Assembly: GCA_009823395.1 (NCBI GenBank)
Contig: CM020506.1
Coordinates: forward strand, 7,158,001 to 7,222,000
DNA length: 64,000 nucleotides
From: Thamnaconus septentrionalis
Taxonomy: Eukaryota > Chordata > Actinopteri > Tetraodontiformes > Monacanthidae
Reading direction: 5' to 3'
The position numbers were made by a program, and so were the translations under genes. The notes under the pieces were generated by a model. The model made no database searches and was not told the origin of the DNA. It saw nothing but the letters and a program-made list of their open reading frames with translations. This document shows positions 47,950 to 64,000 of the stretch, one piece after another (the first letter of the stretch is position 1; the number at the start of each line of letters is the position of its first letter).

Positions 47950-48882
47950 TAAGATGCTGTCCCGTGATTGGTGTGCTTGATTGGCTCCGTGGCAGGCAGA
48001 AGGCGGTGTCGAGGCTTGGGAGTGGGACTCAGAGCACCAGGCAGAGCAGGCAGAACACCAATCAGCTTGTAGCAACGGACACTTGAATTAGCAGAAACCG
48101 GCAAGGTAAATGGCACGGAGGGGGGGGGTGAGACGGTAAGCAAACAATAAATAAATAATATGACGCCATATTTTCTAGTGCTCTTTCGGCAAAGTGCAAG
48201 CCCCGCCCCCCTGGTCCCTGCCACAGGTCAGTGCAGCAGCAAGAATGCAGCAGATGAGGGTGATTGAGTTAACTCGCTGACCAGCTGCACCTGAGCCTCA
48301 ACAGTGCAACTCACTCTCTCGGTCAGTGCGGTAGGAAACAGCAACAGAGGAGGCAGCTCAACATATTTTGCTGCTTCTTCTCCGAATTTCAGACTCTGAT
48401 CACCTCACAGGAGTGAGGTGGACCTATCAAGTGGGCAACAGTAGCAATAGATCCACTTGACAATTTTTTGTATTGCAGTGACCAAAAAAGTGACTTTTTT
48501 ATGTTGTTTTGTTGTTTTAGCATTTGAGTCGTGGTGCAAAAGTGTATCTGATTAATAACAGCCCCCCTCCCCCCTCTCTTTGCTTTGAAAGTAATGATTG
48601 TTAGGCCTAATTGCCATGTTATCAAGAAGGCTCTTGAGTGGGATTAGGACGGAGAGACTTTGATTTATATTTACAAGCTCAATCAAATCTGTTAACAAGG
48701 CCAGTGAGCAAATTGCTACAGGGTCTAAAGAGCAGCCGGCACCTGCACTCCGTGACAACCACACGACACATTTAAACACGCCTCTATCTGTCAGCCAGAC
48801 CGGTTTAATTAAACCTCTTCAAAACCTGCAGCAGGGAGGACTGCAGTCTGCAGCTCACACCTGATTGACCTTGTTCAGCTGA
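47950..48882. other. Intergenic DNA
   Basis: The stretch contains a (G)9 run near 48120, a short GC-rich CCCCGCCCCCC patch near 48202 and a 14-bp perfect palindrome GGTTTAATTAAACC at 48802-48815. No gene is supported. Confidence 0.6.
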
Positions 48883-49845
48883 CAATATGTCACCTCTCGC
48901 CATCGCCGCAGCAGCAGCAGCAGAGGACCTTGCCATGCAAATGAGCTGCTCACACTAATGGGCACACCGCTACTCTGGCAGCCCGCACCGCTGCTTGTAT
49001 TGTGCTCCGCTCACAGACACCAGCCTGCAGATCCCCTGGCCATAAACAAAGCCAATTTTTTTTTGGTTCAAACTAAACTTTTACAATATAAAGTGCATAG
49101 ACAGCCGTGCCTTGAAACCGACATCCACCTCGATCAAGTCATCCGTGTGAAAGAGTCCGCCATGGATCCCCAGGGATGGGAAATAATTACGCATTTGCAC
49201 AGTGAAAATGCAACTCCCGAGTTTGGTCCCAGTGCAGGATGCCCGTGTCCTGCTTGTGCACTGACACGAAACCTGAAGGTTTGTTCTTACAGTCGTAACA
49301 GTGGACCAGCTGTGGCAGTAGATAGCATCTGCTTGCACGCAGCAAAGAAAAGCGAGCATATTGGTGTGCATTTTACAAGTTTGTACAAGAACTCAAATTT
49401 TATAACGTGGCACATCAGATGGAAAATACCTACATTTTTCAGAGCCTATCGACAGTTTTTGGAAATGGCAAAATGGAAAAAAAAAAGAAAAAAGTTGGAG
49501 GTGACTGAAGGTGAAGTTTGTGTCCGCCACATTCTAGAGAACCTCTTAGGTCTGTTGCTTTTAAATATAAAAATGAGATTTCTTATTAGTGCCAGGATAC
49601 TAACATTTGAGGCTTCAGGGCATGATAGATACATACATGCAAAATACCAAATCATATTACCGGTAATTGTTTTGTTAAAATGTGATGTAGTTCAAAGTAC
49701 TAACTCAGTAAACTGGTTAATCAATGAATCTGAGACGTGGACCAAAGGAGCAACGCTGTGTGAAGTCTATATTGACGAAACATCATTATTTAAACCACAT
49801 TCCTCTCTTGCTCTTCTTTTCATTGACAGTTCCAATGATTGGTGA
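48883..49845 (+). other. Long open frame of unknown status (ATG at 48958, about 295 codons)
   Basis: The frame is free of stops from 48883 to the TGA at 49843-49845; the first ATG is at 48958. It is the longest frame in the window by a wide margin. I recognise no domain, no signal peptide and no transmembrane pattern beyond a short hydrophobic stretch LLGLLLLNI near residue 200 and a basic KWKKKRKKLE patch just before it. AATAAA lies at 49949-49954, followed by an A-rich tract GAAAAACAAAAACAAATGAA. Antisense frames also overlap and codon third positions look unselected. It could be chance, a lineage-specific gene, a lncRNA or a retrocopy of unknown parent. No function is proposed. Confidence 0.2.
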
Positions 49846-49948
49846 TGGAAGTGGCAGTAGTATTGATTTTTTTTATAATGGTTGCTTGAAACCTTCTCTG
49901 TGTTGAAATATTGGGTTATTGTCCAAACGCAATGCACCTCTGATTTCT

Positions 49949-49954
49949 AAATAA
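49949..49954 (+). promoter_or_regulatory. AATAAA hexamer after the long open frame
   Basis: The hexamer is 104 bases past the stop of the 48958 frame and is followed about 8 bases later by an A-rich tract. AATAAA is common by chance in AT-rich DNA. Confidence 0.2.
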
Positions 49955-49979
49955 ACTGACCTGAAAAACAAAAACAAAT

Positions 49980-51971
49980 GAAGTGAACATTACGATTTCC
50001 TGAAAAAAAATAATTTCAGGTTTCATACAGTTTTACACACACAATGTCCAGCTCTTTTTTTTTTTATAGTGATCCTAATTGGTCAATGTGTCTCATGGAA
50101 ACGGCAGGTAGTCACCATCGGCGCTGATTAAGAATAGCCACAACGGTTGTGTGTGCGTGGGCTGAGATGATTCAGTTCCCAACCAGCGTTCTGAATGGGG
50201 GTTTAAGTTGAGCGTCTCATCACATCATCAGCCTCCTCTTGACTGCAGAGTGACGTGGAACCACAAAGTTGAGACGGTTTCAGCCGGTCGTCACTGCTGG
50301 CTGCAGTGAAAACCGGCTGCAGTGGGGCAATTACAAAGAAAACGCTGGTTTTCACGGCAGCGTTGGTTTCCCTCTGAGGGCGACGGCCTCTGTCGCAGGG
50401 TCGGGATGAGTGGCGCTCGGACGAGGCGCGGGATGGAGATGGTGGATTTCTGATATGCACGAGGCCCCGTGACCCGTGTCAACCGTCCCTCCTGTTTTGA
50501 AACAAGGCAGCTTCAGAGAATGCAGAGCAGCGCAAGTCCCAGTCTTGTTGCCACGTTGGAGACGCTGAACCTGCCGACAGCCGCACGGAGAGACACGTGA
50601 AGGGTTTGGTCTTCACAGCGCCACCTGTGTAATAACACCGGGCAGCTCCATCAGCTCAGCCTGTTAAAGTGAAGCCCCCTCCTTTGAGTTGTAATTGACT
50701 GACTTCAAGAACCTCAAGCTGATGCAAGATAAAATGTCTCTTTTGAAATTTTGCTTTAAAAAAGCAATGAACATTTTGCGCTGTTTTTTCCTATTAAGTG
50801 CTTTAGACAGAGGAAGAAGGAGGAGTCTGCAGGAATTGGGTTGAACCTGGCGGGTTGTTCAGTCAGTGTCAAGATGAAAAGAGCTGCACGGGTCAAGAAT
50901 TGTGAAACCAATTCAGTGTTCACTGTGCTCATAAAGTCAATGGATCTGCATAATGGGTTCATTTTTTTTCTGATCGTGGCATTTTCATCTCTCTTCCCTA
51001 ATGGAATATCCTAAGATTTACGTAAAAACAAGGCGATAAAAACCCAGTAGCTTGCAACAACACCAGTGTTGACGGACCTGTCAAGTGTAAATCTGCAATT
51101 TCATTGTATCGGACCATCAGCCAGCGTCTCTCCACCACGGCCGTCTCTGCAAACCTGCATGTTAAATCAGCACAGTAATCGACTTCCTTTATGGAAAAAG
51201 GAGGCAGGAGATATCGGAACGAGTTGCTCTTTCAAAAAAAAAAAAAAAAAAGATGAGTGAGAGCTGTGAACAGCGGTGAACTGGTTTAGAAACTTTCCAT
51301 CCGCCGTTCTGTGTTAATTCACTGCTTTAAGTCTCCTGGTCCACAAACCCAATTACAATTAGTTCATGCTTTAAAAATCAACACAATATTGAATGGCCAG
51401 GAGGTTTTTGAGGCTTTTCAACCTTTTCAATGTCTTTTTTTTTGTCCTAAAACTTTTTCTACCTGCAAAACGGGTTTGAGAATGTGAGTCATCATGTCTG
51501 TGTGGTGGCACAGTGTTATCTGAATTCTATCCCCGACCCCCTCTTTCACTGTGTGATGCTTGCAGCGCCGCCACAAGACACCGGTGCTATAAAAAGATAT
51601 GAAATGCCTGACTTTTGTTTGCTTTAAGATGCAGAAATTTCTTTTTTTTGAGAAAGTTACAACAATAAAAAAGACAAAAACGAAAACATTTCTTTGCAGC
51701 GTGTTTCAGGCCATTCTTTGTGCACAAACACGATAGGATTACCTTAGTGCAGCATGAATAGCTGAGCTGAACTTGTGACTTACGAAATCCACCACTTCCC
51801 TTTAAACTTTTTTTAAGTCTGTGAAGGTTCTCAATTGCTCAGGTTCATCATGGACTTGAAAAGTGAAGTTCAGGCAAGACTGGTGTTTGATAACTTTAAG
51901 ATTTTCAAACTTTCAAAAACATTTTCAGAGGGATGTGAACACTCACACATTAAAAAAATAAAATATGTATA
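49980..51971. other. Intergenic DNA
   Basis: The stretch has poly-T at about 50056-50065, a CpG-richer segment at about 50340-50600 and poly-A near 51235-51251. Short frames here have no domains. Confidence 0.6.
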
Positions 51972-52098
51972 CAGCCCTGCGATGAACTGGCGACTTGTCC
52001 AGGGTGTACCCTGCTTTCGCCCTAAGACAGCTGGGATAGGCTCCAGCAGACCCCCGTGACCCTGAATTGGAATAAGCGGGTATAGAAGATGAATGAAT
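51972..52098 (+). repeat. 5'-truncated 3' end of fish dispersed repeat with (GAAT)n tail
   Basis: The copy reads CAGCCCTGCGATGAACTGGC, GACTTGTCCAGGGTGTACCC, TGCTTTCGCCCTAAGACAGC, TGGGATAGGCTCCAGCAGAC, CCCCGTGACCCTGAATTGG and AATAAGCGGGTATAGAAG, with a tail ATGAATGAAT. It shares the unusual CCAGCAGACCCCCGTGA and GAATTGGAATAAGCGGGTATAG variants with 33115-33225, so both belong to one young subfamily. Confidence 0.85.
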
Positions 52099-52099
52099 A

Positions 52100-64000
<11,901 letters not shown>

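Overview
The window reads as teleost fish nuclear DNA, and the gene content looks percomorph-like, though the species cannot be fixed from this sequence. It has AT-rich non-coding DNA, many CA/GT and AT microsatellites, fish-type dispersed repeats, degenerate L2/CR1-like LINE fragments and hAT and Harbinger-like transposon ends. One vertebrate gene is split by long spliceosomal introns.

The only gene I can support is the 3' half of slc2a9 (GLUT9, a facilitative urate/hexose transporter of the class II GLUT group) on the + strand. Six coding exons lie at 5751-5938, 9031-9141, 15300-15401, 15612-15687, 31161-31288 and 41194-41382. All acceptors are AG and all donors are GT. The reading phases agree across every junction, giving 263 complete residues and a stop at 41380-41382. 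They cover the end of the central cytoplasmic region and transmembrane helices 7-12 with the C-terminal tail. Upstream exons are not in the window, so 1-5750 is the distal part of an intron. A likely 3' UTR ends near the AATAAA at 41766-41771.

Introns: 1-5750 holds a degenerate LINE reverse-transcriptase fragment and two copies of a common fish dispersed repeat. The 5939-9030 intron holds a minus-strand copy of that repeat and a hAT end. The 9142-15299 intron holds another dispersed repeat and CpG-richer blocks. A 210-base intron (15402-15611) is 43% microsatellite. The 15688-31160 intron has a perfect 18-bp hairpin and a long AT tract. The 31289-41193 intron has a Harbinger-like Myb/SANT remnant.

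Downstream (41800-64000) looks intergenic. It holds an L2/CR1-like LINE 3' remnant (about 43476-44070), a hAT end, several microsatellites and one statistically long open frame (48883-49845) of unknown nature followed by AATAAA and an A-rich tract. I found no RNA genes, CRISPR arrays or clearly new biological system. The items most worth checking are the 48883-49845 open frame, the 20086-20126 hairpin and the CpG-richer intronic blocks.
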